Shown here piece by piece: positions 7,844 to 15,979 of a DNA stretch of 34,970 nucleotides (its first letter is position 1; every line of letters starts with the position of its first letter). The position numbers and the translations under genes are program-made. Below the pieces are notes generated by a model. That model searched no databases. It saw nothing but the letters and a program-made list of their open reading frames with translations, and was not told the DNA's origin. The DNA is from JADHLJ01 sp038118725 (GTDB lineage Bacteria > Pseudomonadota > Alphaproteobacteria > Thalassobaculales > Thalassobaculaceae). The stretch lies in assembly GCA_038118725.1 (NCBI GenBank), contig JAYOIK010000059.1, positions 1-34,970 on the forward strand, given 5' to 3'.

Positions 7844-7872
7844 GGGGCGCTCCCGTTGAACAGGAGCGCCCC
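7844..7872 (-). terminator. Intrinsic terminator of the molybdopterin hydroxylase gene
   Basis: On the minus strand GGGGCGCTCC and GGAGCGCCCC form a 10-bp stem with a 9-base loop that can itself close by GTT/AAC. GTTTTCCTTG follows. It begins 43 bases after the stop at 7916. Confidence 0.7.
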
Positions 7873-7915
7873 GCCTTGTTGGTTCGTCGGGTGACCCAGA
7901 GCCACCCAGCCGGTG

Positions 7916-10159
7916 CTAATCGCTCAAGGCCTTCAGAACCTTGGGCGGCGACATCGGCAGCTCATAGAGACGCTTGCCGGTGGCATCGGCAATCGCGTTG
8001 GCGATCGCCGCGAGCGGCGGCACCAGCGGAATTTCGCCGACGCCCTTGACCCCATAGGGATGGTCCGGGTTGGGGATCTCAACCATCACCGCGTCGATCG
8101 ACGGCAAGTCCGAGGCGACGGGCATGCGATAGTCGAGGAAGCCGGCGTTTTCCAGGCGTCCGTTCTTGTCATAGATGAACTCTTCGTTCAGCGCCCAGCC
8201 GACACCCTGGGCGACACCGCCCTGGATCTGGCCTTCGACATAGGACGGATGGATCGCCCGGCCGACATCCTGGCTCGCGGTGTAGCGCAGGATCGTGACC
8301 TGTCCGGTTTCCGGATCGACCTCGACATCGACCATATGCGCGCCGACGACGCCCATGTGACCCTTGGTGTTCTTCGACACCGCCGCCATGATCGGCCCGC
8401 CGGTCGCTTCCATCTTGCCCGCCAGTTCCGGCAGGGTAAGCGGATCGAACCCACCGGCGTTCGGGCCGGCCGGATGCGCCGCGCCGTCTCGCCAATCCAC
8501 GGCGTCGGCCTCGATGCCCCAAATCGCCGCGGCCCGCTCCTTCAAGGTGCTGATGACCTGATCGGTGGCTTCGTCGACGACGATACCGGAGGCGAAGGTC
8601 ACCCGGCTGCCGCCGGTGACGGCGCTGATGCCGACATTGTTGGTGTCGCCGATCTGCGCGTTGACCTTGCGATAGTCGATGCCCAGCTTCTCGGCCACGA
8701 TATTGACCATCGCCGCCCGGCTACCGCCGATATCCGGGTGGCCGGTGACCACCAACGCGGTGCCGTCCTCGTTGATGTTCAGCTGAGCACTGGACTCGCC
8801 GCCCGCGTTGCCCCAATAGCCGATGGCGATGCCGCGGCCCTGGTTCGGCCCCAGTTCGGCCTTGGCGTTCGGGTGATTACGGACCGAATCGATGCATTCC
8901 TGGATGCCGGCCTCGCCGATCTTGGCGCCGTAGATGGTCGGCTTGTCCGCCGCCAGGGCGTTGCGCAGACGCAGTTCCCACGGGTCCATGCCGAGCTTCT
9001 CGGCGATCTCGTCCAAAATCGCCTCGAACACATAGTTGCCTTGCGGCGCGCCCGGCGCCCGATAGGCGGTGACGTTCGGGCGGTTGGAAACGATATCCAG
9101 GCCCTTCACGTCGGCATTGGGAATGTCGTAGCACGAGAACGAGAAGTGACAGGCGCGTCCCACCGGCGAGCCCGGATAGCAGCCGGCCTGGAAGTTGTAG
9201 GCGCCTTCCACCGCCGTCAGCTTGCCGTCCTTGGTGGCACCGACCTTGAGATGCGCGGACATGCCGGCGCCGCCGCCGGTGCTCATGAACACTTCCTCGC
9301 GGGTGTTTTGCATCTTGACCGGGCGGGCGCATTTCTTGGACAGCACCATCGCCACCGGCTCGAGATAAATAATGGTCTTACCGCCGAAACCGCCGCCGAT
9401 TTCCGCCGGGATGGCCTTGATGTCACCAGTCGCCATGCCGGCGATTATGGCGGTCAGGCCGCGGACCATGAACTGTCCCTGGCTGCTGCTCCAGACGGTG
9501 GATTGGGCGTTCGGCTTATAGCTGACGATACAGGCCTGCGGCTCGATATAGCCCTGGTGCACCGAAGCGGACTTGAACGAGCGCTCAACCACCACGTCGG
9601 CGTCGGCGAAACCTTGGGCGACATCACCGGTCTTGACCGTCATGACGTTGGAGATGTTGGTCGGCCCGCCATCCTCGGACTTCAGCCAGTCATGCAGGAT
9701 CGGCGCGCCCGGCGCCATCGCCTCGTCGGGATCGATGACATGCGGCAGGACCTCATAGTCAACCTCGATCAGGGCCAGCGCCTCGATCGCGACGGCTTGC
9801 GAGGTCGCCGCGACCGCGGCCACGGGATGACCGGTGTACAGAATCTTCTCCCGCGCCATGCAGCCACGGGCGATCCAACGGATATCGTTCGGTCCCTGCG
9901 GCAACGGCACATCGAGCGGCAGCAACGGCAGGTCGTCGCCGGTCATCACCGCCACGACCCCCTGTAGCGCCTCGGCCTTGGAGGTGTCGATCTTCTTGAT
10001 CAGCGCGTGGGCGTGCGGGCTCCGCAGCACCTTGCCCCAGACCATGCCGGGCATGCTGAAATCGGCGGCGTACTGCGCCGAGCCGGTAACTTTTTCGACG
10101 CCGTCGGGCCGCGGAGTGCGCTGGCCGACCCATTTATTGTCGTGCGACATATCGTTCAT
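7916..10159 (-). CDS. Molybdopterin-binding large subunit, xanthine dehydrogenase / CO dehydrogenase family
   Basis: A 747-residue protein of typical length for the catalytic subunit of three-subunit molybdenum hydroxylases, which hydroxylate aldehydes, purines, N-heterocycles, CO or aryl-CoA. The a/b hammerhead domain is at about residues 18-130 (VEKVTGSAQYAADFSMPGMV). Molybdenum-cofactor motifs are GGGFGGK (255-261), YRAPGAPQGNYVFEA (366-380), VTGGSRVTFASG and GVAQGVGWALNEE, and the catalytic Glu is Glu709 in GVKGVGEIP. ATG 10159 has AAGGAA about 7 bases upstream; a frame to 10288 would run through the promoter. The usual 2Fe-2S and FAD subunits are not beside it, so it must use distant partners or work alone. 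The substrate cannot be assigned. Confidence 0.9.
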   Translation of the reverse strand: MNDMSHDNKWVGQRTPRPDGVEKVTGSAQYAADFSMPGMVWGKVLRSPHAHALIKKIDTSKAEALQGVVAVMTGDDLPLLPLDVPLPQGPNDIRWIARGCMAREKILYTGHPVAAVAATSQAVAIEALALIEVDYEVLPHVIDPDEAMAPGAPILHDWLKSEDGGPTNISNVMTVKTGDVAQGFADADVVVERSFKSASVHQGYIEPQACIVSYKPNAQSTVWSSSQGQFMVRGLTAIIAGMATGDIKAIPAEIGGGFGGKTIIYLEPVAMVLSKKCARPVKMQNTREEVFMSTGGGAGMSAHLKVGATKDGKLTAVEGAYNFQAGCYPGSPVGRACHFSFSCYDIPNADVKGLDIVSNRPNVTAYRAPGAPQGNYVFEAILDEIAEKLGMDPWELRLRNALAADKPTIYGAKIGEAGIQECIDSVRNHPNAKAELGPNQGRGIAIGYWGNAGGESSAQLNINEDGTALVVTGHPDIGGSRAAMVNIVAEKLGIDYRKVNAQIGDTNNVGISAVTGGSRVTFASGIVVDEATDQVISTLKERAAAIWGIEADAVDWRDGAAHPAGPNAGGFDPLTLPELAGKMEATGGPIMAAVSKNTKGHMGVVGAHMVDVEVDPETGQVTILRYTASQDVGRAIHPSYVEGQIQGGVAQGVGWALNEEFIYDKNGRLENAGFLDYRMPVASDLPSIDAVMVEIPNPDHPYGVKGVGEIPLVPPLAAIANAIADATGKRLYELPMSPPKVLKALSD

Positions 10160-10283
10160 TCGTATCGTTCCTTGTCCGCGAAGGTCACTGGCAGGGCGCC
10201 GATAGCCCGAGGTTTTCGCGCCGCGAACACCCGGAGGGTCCAGACGGCGCGACACGCATGCGGGCCTTGGCAAACGAGCCCGT

Positions 10284-10320
10284 ATCATAGCCGCCGGGAG
10301 CCTCGCGAGGCAAGGCGGCT
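10284..10320 (-). promoter_or_regulatory. Promoter and nested palindrome controlling the molybdopterin hydroxylase
   Basis: On the minus strand TTGCCT (10313-10308) and TATGAT (10289-10284) are separated by 18 bases. The perfect 12-bp palindrome GCCTCGCGAGGC (10300-10311) overlaps the -35 and the spacer. It is nested in a second repeat, AGCCGCC (10289-10295) with GGCGGCT (10314-10320). This geometry fits a repressor operator, with a leader of about 118 bases to the ATG at 10159. The remaining bases of this 381-base intergenic region show only the gst promoter. Confidence 0.5.
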
Positions 10321-10464
10321 AACCGGTGACCACGATGATCGATCACATGCCGGGAATGGCGGTGACGAGGGAATGAAAACATCGGCTTCCCCACGCCCCA
10401 TTCACCTGATCGCGGCCCGTCGACGACCGGGAAGGATACAGCGATCGCCGCCATTGATGTACCA

Positions 10465-10492
10465 TTGGCAATTCCCGGATTTCCGCTATGAA
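10465..10492 (+). promoter_or_regulatory. Sigma70-like promoter of the glutathione S-transferase gene
   Basis: TTGGCA (10465-10470) and TATGAA (10487-10492) with a 16-base spacer. The start point would be near 10499, about 42 bases before the ATG at 10541. Confidence 0.5.
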
Positions 10493-10540
10493 TTCCTGGA
10501 TTTCGACTTTCCTCCCCCTCCCAAGAAGGATCAAACCGCC

Positions 10541-11161
10541 ATGACGAAACCGACTTTGTACGGCATCGCCGCGAGCCGCGCCGCGCGCTGTCTTTGGGCG
10601 CTCGAGGAAACCGGCATGGCCTATGAACATGACAAGACGGTGATGCGCAAGGACACGGGAACCCCGGAATTCCTCAAGGTCAATCCGAACGGTCGGGTGC
10701 CCGCGCTGATGGACGGCGATCTGGCGCTCTGCGAGTCGCTGGCCATCAACAGCTATGTCGTCAAGAAGGCCGGCGGCGATCTCGCGCCCAAGGACCTGGC
10801 CGAGGATGCCACGGCGCAACAATGGTCGCTCTGGGCGATGACCGAGACCGAGAAGCCGCTGCTCCGCGCCCTGTTCCACACGCTCGGCATCATGGGGTAC
10901 GAGAAGGACCCCGCCATCGTCGCCGAGTGCCTCGGGGAATTGGAACGTCCGTTCAAGGTGCTGGACTCCCATCTTGCCGGCCACGACTGGCTGATGGGCG
11001 GGCGTTTCACCCTCGCGGATCTCAATGTCGCCTCGGTGCTGGCCTGGGCCAAGACCGCGCGCCTGGACCTCACGGCCTATCCGAACATCGCCCGCTGGCT
11101 CGACGCCTGCCTCGCCCGCCCGGCCTACGGCAGGGTCAGGGAAATGCAGAAGGCGGGGTGA
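10541..11161 (+). CDS. Glutathione S-transferase family protein
   Basis: A 206-residue cytosolic GST. The N-terminal thioredoxin-like domain (about 1-78) holds SRAARCLWALEETG with the likely catalytic Ser/Arg region, the cis-Pro segment NGRVPALMDG and the glutathione-binding CESLAINSYV, which corresponds to the usual E-S-x-A-I motif. The all-alpha C-terminal domain ends with MGGRFTLADLNVASVLAWA, the conserved N-capping box, and YPNIARWLDACLARPAY. It would conjugate glutathione to electrophiles or act in ring cleavage or isomerisation; the class is not clear. ATG 10541 is preceded by AAGAAGGA (10523-10530). Confidence 0.93.
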   Translation: MTKPTLYGIAASRAARCLWALEETGMAYEHDKTVMRKDTGTPEFLKVNPNGRVPALMDGDLALCESLAINSYVVKKAGGDLAPKDLAEDATAQQWSLWAMTETEKPLLRALFHTLGIMGYEKDPAIVAECLGELERPFKVLDSHLAGHDWLMGGRFTLADLNVASVLAWAKTARLDLTAYPNIARWLDACLARPAYGRVREMQKAG

Positions 11162-11171
11162 TTCACCGTTC

Positions 11172-11690
11172 CTATGCCTTTTTCCCCCGTGGATTGAACA
11201 CCTTCGGCTCCGTCGGCGGCTGTTTCTGGGGCGGCATCGGCGGCGGGATTATCTCGACGTTGAGATCGCCCCATTCCTCGAAACTGCGCCGATAGAACGG
11301 TTTCTTAAGCCGGACGGTGGAGTTGCGCCGCACCGCCTCCTCGACCGCGTCCTCGAGTTTCTCGGCGAGCCGGACATTCCACGGCATCACGTAGGATCGC
11401 GGCGCCGCCTCGCCGTCGAGACGCAGCCAGAGATAGATCGCCCGGCCCTCGTCGAAACTGGTGGAGACCAGCTCCACGCCGTCGGTTTGATGCTGATACC
11501 ACTCAAAGCTCACCGGCTTGGGCTTGCTCAGGACTTCGAGGATCTGAAGGTAGACCAGCGGCAGGAACAGGACCGCGGTGCCGAGCGCCAGCATGCGCAC
11601 CCGGGTCGGCCTCGGCGCCCAGATGGCGATGGAGGCAAGCGCGCCGGCGACCAGGGCGGCGGCGGCGAAGACGTAATAAAGAATATCCAT
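11172..11690 (-). CDS. Membrane protein, third gene of a TolQ/TolR-like operon
   Basis: A 172-residue protein with two N-terminal transmembrane helices (about 4-25 and 34-54) and a soluble C-terminal part that ends Pro-rich and basic (PPPMPPQKQPPTEPK). I recognise no family. The middle contains FEWYQHQTDGVELVSTSFDEG and YVMPWNVRLAEKLEDAVEEAV, consistent with a small alpha/beta periplasmic or cytoplasmic domain. ATG 11690 shares bases with the stop of the preceding gene (TGATG), which implies translational coupling; a GTG one codon earlier is possible. Its constant position after a TolQ/ExbB-like and a TolR/ExbD-like gene suggests it is a third component of the same envelope complex. Confidence 0.7.
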   Translation of the reverse strand: MDILYYVFAAAALVAGALASIAIWAPRPTRVRMLALGTAVLFLPLVYLQILEVLSKPKPVSFEWYQHQTDGVELVSTSFDEGRAIYLWLRLDGEAAPRSYVMPWNVRLAEKLEDAVEEAVRRNSTVRLKKPFYRRSFEEWGDLNVEIIPPPMPPQKQPPTEPKVFNPRGKKA

Positions 11691-12292
11691 CACTTGGTCC
11701 CCGTTACCAGGCGGCGGCGCAAGGTACTGACACTACCCTCGACCAACTGTCCCTCGGCGGTCAGACGAAACCGGAAAGCCGTCTCTTCCTGGCCCCGTCG
11801 ACGAAGCTCGACGGTGGTATCGAGGATCTGTTCGGTATCCTCGTAACGGCGCTTCAGGCTGACCACGATATTGACCGGAATGACGACGCCATGCGGCAGC
11901 GGGCCGTACATATGGGCATTGACGATGTACTCGCCCGCCGGGATGCCGCGACTGTAGGAAACCTCGTAATTGCGGTCGGTGGCGTCGCCCTCCATGCCCA
12001 AATCGTCGCGCAGGAGGTTGAATGTCTGCCCGCCCAGGTTCCAGAATCCCACCGGTAATTCGCCCGGTGCCTGGACCCAGAGATCGACGTCATAGGGCAT
12101 GCTCGCCGGCCAATGCATCTCGACGATCACATTACCCGGCGCCGTGTGCTCCTCGGTCTGTTCCTTGACCGGCTGGATATGCGGCAACAGCATGATCACC
12201 ATGGCGACGAACCCGATAAGCGCCAGCAGGATCACGTCGCGAAAGACGGTCCCCCAACTGTCCTGCTCCTCGAGGTGATCAAGACCGCGCAT
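11690..12292 (-). CDS. TolR/ExbD-like single-pass protein with a DUF2135-like periplasmic domain
   Basis: A 200-residue protein. After a short cytoplasmic N-terminus, RDVILLALIGFVAMVIMLL (about 18-36) is a transmembrane helix starting with Asp19. This matches TolR/ExbD, in which a DVLLVLLLIF-type helix carries the essential proton-path Asp. The periplasmic part is not the usual TolR/ExbD C-terminal domain: PYDVDLWVQAPGELPVGFW, a Gly-rich GGQTFNLLRDDLG, IPAGEYIVNAHMY and a beta-rich tail suggest a beta-sandwich like YfaP/DUF2135 (from memory, unverified). ATG 12292 has GGAG about 9 bases upstream. It overlaps the channel gene by 14 bases and the next gene by one. Confidence 0.72.
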   Translation of the reverse strand: MRGLDHLEEQDSWGTVFRDVILLALIGFVAMVIMLLPHIQPVKEQTEEHTAPGNVIVEMHWPASMPYDVDLWVQAPGELPVGFWNLGGQTFNLLRDDLGMEGDATDRNYEVSYSRGIPAGEYIVNAHMYGPLPHGVVIPVNIVVSLKRRYEDTEQILDTTVELRRRGQEETAFRFRLTAEGQLVEGSVSTLRRRLVTGTK

Positions 12293-12929
12293 CGCCGTGG
12301 CTCCGTGCGTCCCCGCCCGATTCCAGGCAAGCGCTGATCAGCGCCACCGTGCAGGTGACCAGGATGCGGTGGTTGATGATCAGCCAGATATAGAAAACCG
12401 CGCCGACCAGGGTCGTGTTGAGCGCCACCGACATGCCGTTGATCAAGGTCGCCACCATCGCGCTGACATTCTCAACCTTGACCGCGCTCTCGGGATCAAT
12501 GCCGGAAAGCGCGAGAATGAAGCCGATCACCGTGCCGATCAGGCCCAGGAATATCAACGAATCCGCGACATGACGGACCACGACGATCCGATCGGTCAAT
12601 CTGAGCCGCAACGCCTCGGCGCGATTTCCGCGGTCCTCGCTGGTACTCCCCGCGCGCGACACGAAAGCGCCGGCCAAGGTGGTCGGGTCCGGGTGCCCCG
12701 CCTCGATCGCGGCCAGGTCCCGGCCATGTTGCCAGATCCTCGCCCCGCAATGGGCCAGGCCGTAAAGGAACACCAACAGGATAAGCCCGGAAAGCTCAAC
12801 CAGATACGCGGAGAGAATGCCGTCGAGCCAGCCTTGTGGATAGGCGGCGATCAACAGCGCCGTCGCCAGGGCGTTGAACAGCAGAAACCGCGTCAGATGC
12901 AGATGGCGGTAACTCATCCTCGGTCCCAC
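12279..12929 (-). CDS. MotA/TolQ/ExbB proton-channel family protein
   Basis: A 216-residue inner-membrane protein with about four hydrophobic helices (15-31, 43-61, 122-144, 158-188). The third and fourth match the MotA/TolQ/ExbB domain: SLIFLGLIGTVIGFILAL, then a loop, then GMSVALNTTLVGAVFYIWL, with the paired Thr typical of the proton path. Such channels use the proton motive force to move an attached stator. Start choice is open: GTG 12929 has AGGGG about 10 bases upstream, whereas ATG 12917 (MSYRHL) is overlapped ATGA-fashion by a 6-codon upstream frame. It is the first gene of a three-gene operon. Confidence 0.8.
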   Translation of the reverse strand: MGPRMSYRHLHLTRFLLFNALATALLIAAYPQGWLDGILSAYLVELSGLILLVFLYGLAHCGARIWQHGRDLAAIEAGHPDPTTLAGAFVSRAGSTSEDRGNRAEALRLRLTDRIVVVRHVADSLIFLGLIGTVIGFILALSGIDPESAVKVENVSAMVATLINGMSVALNTTLVGAVFYIWLIINHRILVTCTVALISACLESGGDARSHGDARS

Positions 12930-12934
12930 TTCAT
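12914..12934 (-). CDS. Possible 6-residue leader frame before the TolQ-like gene
   Basis: ATG 12934 reads MKWDRG and stops at TGA 12916-12914, overlapping ATG 12917 of the channel gene as ATGA. AGGGG lies 5 bases before it, better placed than for either start of the channel gene. It could deliver ribosomes to ATG 12917 by coupling. A frame this short may be chance. Confidence 0.2.
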   Translation of the reverse strand: MKWDRG

Positions 12935-12964
12935 CGTCGCCCCTAAATCATCCTTCGATCCGCT

Positions 12965-14233
12965 TCAACCGCTAACCAGGTCGCCGCGCGCCTTGAGACT
13001 CTCGCGCTCGAAACCGGCGATCTGTTTGTAGCGCGTCGACAGGGCACGCAACTCGTCCTGGCCGATCACGTCGTCGATATTCTCGAAGGGTCGGTCCCCG
13101 GTGCGCTCGAAGATTTCCCGCAGAATGGCATCCGGCGGAATGCTGCGATTGGCGAGCACCACGTCGGTGGTGGGCTGCAAGCGATCGGCCTCGTAAGCCT
13201 TCAGCGCCGTCGCGGGATCGCTCGCCGCCGAAGCGCGCGCCAGATGGCCGGTGAGGCACCGCGCGTCGAGGATCGCCTGTCCGGCGCCGTTCGAGCCGCG
13301 CGGATACATCGGGTGCGCCGCGTCGCCCGCCAGCGTCATGCGCCCGAAACTCCAGCGGCTCAGCGGATCCTTGTCGACCATGGGATATTCCAGGATGAAG
13401 TCGGCCGCTTGGACGAAAGCGGGGACATCCAACCAATCGAACTTCATTTCCCGGCAAGCCCAGAGAAAATCGTCGATCTCGCCGGCCCGGCTCCAATCAC
13501 CGCTCGGGTCGCGCGGCGGGGTATGGAACTCGCACAACCAGTTGATCTCCTGGCGTCCATCCGCGTCGACCGCGTCGCGCACCGGATAGAAGATCACCTT
13601 GCCGGTCTCCAGCCAGCCCGCATAGGCCATGGTCGCGCCATCGAGGAAAGGTTTCCACCGGGTGATCCCGCGCCACATGGTGATCCCGGAATAGACCAGG
13701 GGACCGTCGTCGGGATGCAGCAACGCTCTCGTGGTCGAGCGGATGCCGTCGCAACCGATCAGAAGATCTCCCGAGACAGACGGCAAGGCCTCGCCGGTTT
13801 CCGGATCCTCGAAGCGCGCCACCACCCCGCTCTCGGACTGCTCGGCGCCGACCAGGCGATGGCCGGTCCGCACCGCGTCGGGGCCCAACCGCTCAATCAC
13901 GGCGTCCAGCAAAACGGCTTGCAGGTCTCCTCTGTGAATGGAGTATTGCGGCCAGTCATAACCGGCGAACCGACCCCGTGGTTCAGTGAAGATATGCTGA
14001 CCGAACCGGTTGTAGAACGAGACTCGCCTGGTCTCTATGCCCTTGGCGGCAATCGCCGGCTCCAGACCGAGCGCCTGCATCTCCCGCATGGCATGCGGCA
14101 GCAGATTGATACCGACGCCCAGCGGCCTGATGCTCGGGGCGGCCTCGAATACCCGGCAGGGAATACCGGCGTCGCCGAGGCTCAGGGCAAGCGTCAGCCC
14201 ACCGATCCCGGCGCCAATGATCAAAACTTCCAC
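12965..14233 (-). CDS. FAD-dependent aromatic-ring monooxygenase (flavin-dependent oxidoreductase)
   Basis: A 422-residue class A flavoprotein monooxygenase that would hydroxylate an aromatic substrate with NAD(P)H and oxygen. The dinucleotide motif GAGIGGL is at residues 7-13, the central DG motif is in LLIGCDGIRSTTRALL, and the FAD ribityl motif is AGDAAHPMYPRGSNGAGQA, the form seen in the PhzS / 3-hydroxybenzoate hydroxylase-like subgroup. GTG 14233 was preferred over ATG 14239 because GGAG lies 6 bases before it and the protein then begins directly with MEVLIIGAG. It lies 35 bases from the channel gene start and downstream of the kinase gene, in the same direction. Confidence 0.88.
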   Translation of the reverse strand: MEVLIIGAGIGGLTLALSLGDAGIPCRVFEAAPSIRPLGVGINLLPHAMREMQALGLEPAIAAKGIETRRVSFYNRFGQHIFTEPRGRFAGYDWPQYSIHRGDLQAVLLDAVIERLGPDAVRTGHRLVGAEQSESGVVARFEDPETGEALPSVSGDLLIGCDGIRSTTRALLHPDDGPLVYSGITMWRGITRWKPFLDGATMAYAGWLETGKVIFYPVRDAVDADGRQEINWLCEFHTPPRDPSGDWSRAGEIDDFLWACREMKFDWLDVPAFVQAADFILEYPMVDKDPLSRWSFGRMTLAGDAAHPMYPRGSNGAGQAILDARCLTGHLARASAASDPATALKAYEADRLQPTTDVVLANRSIPPDAILREIFERTGDRPFENIDDVIGQDELRALSTRYKQIAGFERESLKARGDLVSG

Positions 14234-14278
14234 GCACATCTCCAGGTAATCGCTTGTTGTTTCACGTCGACAACCACG

Positions 14279-15868
14279 TCATGCGGCGACATTGCGGCTG
14301 GCGGGGAGTTCGAGACAGACGGTGGTGCCGACACCCAACGCGCTTTCAATGAGCAAGGCTCCACCATGCCTTTCCGCGAAGGCCTTGGCCAAGGTCAACC
14401 CGAGCCCGGTACCCTCGTGTTTTCTCAGCCGCGCGTCCCTGACCTGAAAAAATGGCTCCACCACCTTTGGAATGTCATGCTCGGAGATACCGATCCCATC
14501 ATCACGCACGGTGAAACGGATCGGTTTCTCGCCGCCTCCATCCACGTGGATTCCTATGGTTCCAGCCTCGTCGGTGAACTTTATGGCATTGGCGATCAGG
14601 TTGATCAGAACCTGCTTTATCCGCAACGGGTCGGCACGGATCGGCCCCAGCGTCTCGGCGGTCTCGACATGCAAAACGACATTGCTTTCAAGGGCTCTGG
14701 GCTGAACCATCGTTCGACAGTCGTTGATCAATGAAATCACGTCGAATTCTTCTTCATCAAGATGGATTTCACCGGTTTCAATCCTGGAAACGTCGAGGAT
14801 GTCGTCGATAAGATCGAGGAGGTGGAGGCCCGCCTTGTTGACGTTCCCGGCATATTGAACGTAGCGGTCGTGGCCAAGTGGGCCGAACATCTGGGTCGTG
14901 AGTATCTCCGAAAACCCGATAATCGAGTTCAACGGCGTCCGCAACTCGTGGCTCATATTCGCCAGAAACTCGGTCTTGGTCCGGTTGGCGAACTGAACCT
15001 CCTCCATCGCCTCGCGCAGGCGACGTTCGGCCTGGATCTGCTCGGTGATATCGGCGGACACCACGATCGTCCCGCCGTTGCGCGTGCGCTGATCGCGGAC
15101 CAGCAGCCATCGGTCATTGTCGCGCTTGGTCACGAAGGACTGGCCGGGGTTTTCATGATAACGCATGCGCTCGCGGAAATACTGCTCCTCGCGCCCGGCG
15201 GATTCCGTGGTCAGACCCTGGGCGATGATCAGCCGCACGAATTCCTCGAACTTCATACCGGGCTTCACGCGGTCGATTACGGCGGCGTTGATCTCGCGAA
15301 ATCTCTGATTGAACATGACGATGCGGTCATCCGCGTCGCACAGGATGAACAACTCATTCATCCCATCCACGGCCTGTTCGACCAGTTCGGCGTTATGGTG
15401 GGCTTCCTGGCGGGCTCGCATCAATGCCGTGACGTCGGCCCCGGTTCCGCGGTAACCGCGAAATCGCCCCGCGTCGTCAAAGACCGGGACACGGCTGGCG
15501 GTCAGCCATTTCTCGCCATCCGGCCCGGCCCGACGATAAACAAAATCACTGAACGGCTCGTGTCGGCGCATGGATTCCAGATGCGCGTCCCAAACCTCCT
15601 TGGGAACATCCGGCGCGCCGATATCCTCTCGGGATTTTCCATAGTGCCATTCGCGGGGGAATCCCACATGGGCTTCGACATTCTTGGAAAACCAGACGAA
15701 CCGCAGGTTCTCGTCCATTTCCCAGAACCAATGGCCCGAGGCCTCCGCGAAGCCAGAGAGCAGTTCATCCCTTTGGTTTTGATCATCCGACGGTTCCCGA
15801 CCGATAGTCGACGCCGAAGGCGAAACAGGGATCGAATCCCCGTTCCCTCTATCCTCGGGTTCATCCAT
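14279..15868 (-). CDS. PAS-domain sensor histidine kinase
   Basis: A 529-residue soluble kinase with no membrane helix. Two PAS domains are visible (about 36-150 and 162-276, each ending in a GADVT or SADIT segment), then HisKA with the phospho-acceptor His307 in FLANMSHELRTPLNSIIGFS, and HATPase_c with the N box NLIANAIKF (423-431), G1 DDGIG (456-460) and G2 GTGLGL (486-491). It would sense a cytoplasmic signal and phosphorylate a response regulator, but none is adjacent, so it is an orphan kinase. ATG 15868 has GGGGG about 6 bases upstream. The flavin monooxygenase follows after 45 bases and could be co-transcribed. Confidence 0.93.
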   Translation of the reverse strand: MDEPEDRGNGDSIPVSPSASTIGREPSDDQNQRDELLSGFAEASGHWFWEMDENLRFVWFSKNVEAHVGFPREWHYGKSREDIGAPDVPKEVWDAHLESMRRHEPFSDFVYRRAGPDGEKWLTASRVPVFDDAGRFRGYRGTGADVTALMRARQEAHHNAELVEQAVDGMNELFILCDADDRIVMFNQRFREINAAVIDRVKPGMKFEEFVRLIIAQGLTTESAGREEQYFRERMRYHENPGQSFVTKRDNDRWLLVRDQRTRNGGTIVVSADITEQIQAERRLREAMEEVQFANRTKTEFLANMSHELRTPLNSIIGFSEILTTQMFGPLGHDRYVQYAGNVNKAGLHLLDLIDDILDVSRIETGEIHLDEEEFDVISLINDCRTMVQPRALESNVVLHVETAETLGPIRADPLRIKQVLINLIANAIKFTDEAGTIGIHVDGGGEKPIRFTVRDDGIGISEHDIPKVVEPFFQVRDARLRKHEGTGLGLTLAKAFAERHGGALLIESALGVGTTVCLELPASRNVAA

Positions 15869-15979
15869 GGCACGCCCCCGCTTCCACGCGATTCGCGATA
15901 GCCCCCTACCGGCAACGCCATCACACCAGAAAGCCGGTCAGGCGTCCATGCCATACATCGAAGGGTTGCCTCCAATTCT

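Noticed and set aside
7913..9967. 684-codon open frame on the plus strand opposite the molybdopterin hydroxylase
   Set aside because: It is an antisense shadow in high-GC DNA: His/Arg/Gly/Asp-rich, without family motifs, while the opposite strand has all expected motifs.
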